Origin: Polaromonas sp. AER18D-145
Lineage (GTDB): Bacteria > Pseudomonadota > Gammaproteobacteria > Burkholderiales > Burkholderiaceae_C
Reading direction: 5' to 3'
Length of the DNA: 64,000 bases
Assembly: GCF_002379095.1 (NCBI RefSeq)
Contig: NZ_NBZV01000003.1
Span: 62,001-126,000 of the forward strand
Under the pieces are notes generated by a model that was given only the letters and a program-made list of their open reading frames with translations, was not told where the DNA came from and made no database searches. The translations under genes were made by a program, and so were the position numbers. Of this stretch, positions 63,661 to 64,000 are shown piece after piece. Within the stretch, counting starts at the first letter, position 1; every line of letters begins with the position of its first letter.

Positions 63661-64000
63661 GTGGCCCCCACGCTTGTCGCTTCGCGTACTGCGCTGCCCC
63701 CCGAGGGGGCTGGCCTTGCTTGGGGCGGCCCTGCGCTGCGGCCCTTGGCCCCCACGGTCGCTCACTGCGTGTAGCTCCCGAGGCCTTGCAGGCCGCGGCT
63801 GGCGGGACGCTTCGCCTCTGTCGCCTGTCCAAAGCTGCGCAGGCAGCTTTGGAGCCGCAGGCTCCAGCCCCTTGGGGGCCGCTGCGCCTGCGGACTGGCG
63901 AAGCCAGATCCGCGGCCCCTGCTTGGATCGGAAGGGCTCCACGCTTGCCACTGCACGGCGCTCGACAGCCTCCTGAACCCGCCTCCGGGCTGCCACTTGC
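63661..64000. repeat. Repeat-rich non-coding end: GC-rich dispersed elements D and E
   Basis: No gene was found in 340 bases. Copy D (63661-63732) is the reverse complement of copy B inside livG. Copy E (63746-63917) repeats copy C, with TGGCCCCCACGGTCGCTCAC and GGCCGCTGCGCCTGCGGACT. AAAGCTGCG/CAGGCAGCTTT and GGAGCCGCAGGCTCC hairpins lie between. The end is probably a transcription-end or REP-like block. Confidence 0.75.

Overview
The window looks like a chromosomal segment of a high-GC betaproteobacterium of the family Comamonadaceae (Polaromonas, Rhodoferax or Variovorax type). The evidence is four Bug-type (TctC-like) solute receptors, a protocatechuate 4,5-cleavage (pmd/lig) cluster, a phasin, a dnaG-rpoD pair, and many copies of a short intergenic repeat with the core TTGATAGCTGCTTGCGC. 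No rRNA, tRNA, CRISPR array, IS element or prophage was recognised.

Layout. 1-8977: an oxidative hexuronate locus with a divergent GntR regulator, uronate dehydrogenase, lactonase, a three-part TRAP transporter, galactarate dehydratase, aldolase GarL and reductase GarR, which together would take D-galacturonate to pyruvate and glycerate. 9032-14415: two Bug receptors around a LysR / HMG-CoA-lyase-like / CaiB CoA-transferase unit. 14639-24582: housekeeping and accessory genes, including an osmolyte transporter fusion, a YfcG-type GST, a low-GC two-gene module (17378-18738), a PIN-like protein with a histone-like tail, MazG, a PPC-domain protein, a ScsD-like thioredoxin, and a winged-HTH plus nucleotidyltransferase pair. 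24747-46164: an aromatic catabolic region. It holds vanA-vanB with a MetE-like gene, VanR, two LivK-type receptors and livHMGF, then the protocatechuate 4,5-cleavage genes (LysR, ligJ, ligK, Bug, ligI, ligA, ligB, ligC). 46343-63660: core and lipid functions, with a DAO-type flavoenzyme, rpoD, dnaG, acyl-CoA ligase, YihY, gamma-glutamyltransferase, an acyl-CoA-type SDR, FbpA, patatin, phasin, an HDAC-family protein, a thioesterase and a nitroreductase.

How they fit. Vanillate would be imported (possibly by Liv), demethylated by VanAB to protocatechuate, cleaved by LigAB, oxidised by LigC, hydrolysed by LigI, hydrated by LigJ and split by LigK to pyruvate and oxaloacetate. Local operator-like palindromes sit at the vanA/vanR and LysR/pmd divergent promoters.

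The least explained items are four. (1) The repeat-bracketed low-GC pair at 17378-18738 has a soluble 300-aa protein translationally coupled to a four-helix membrane protein and may be a defence module of RexAB-like layout. (2) The HTH/nucleotidyltransferase pair at 23306-24582 has a palindromic operator. (3) A 60-bp repeat family lies directly after the stop codon of a same-strand gene in 12 of 14 copies. (4) A second, GC-rich repeat family has become the C-terminal coding tail of LivG and of the HDAC-like protein. All functional calls come from reading the sequence and remembered family features; no database search was run.
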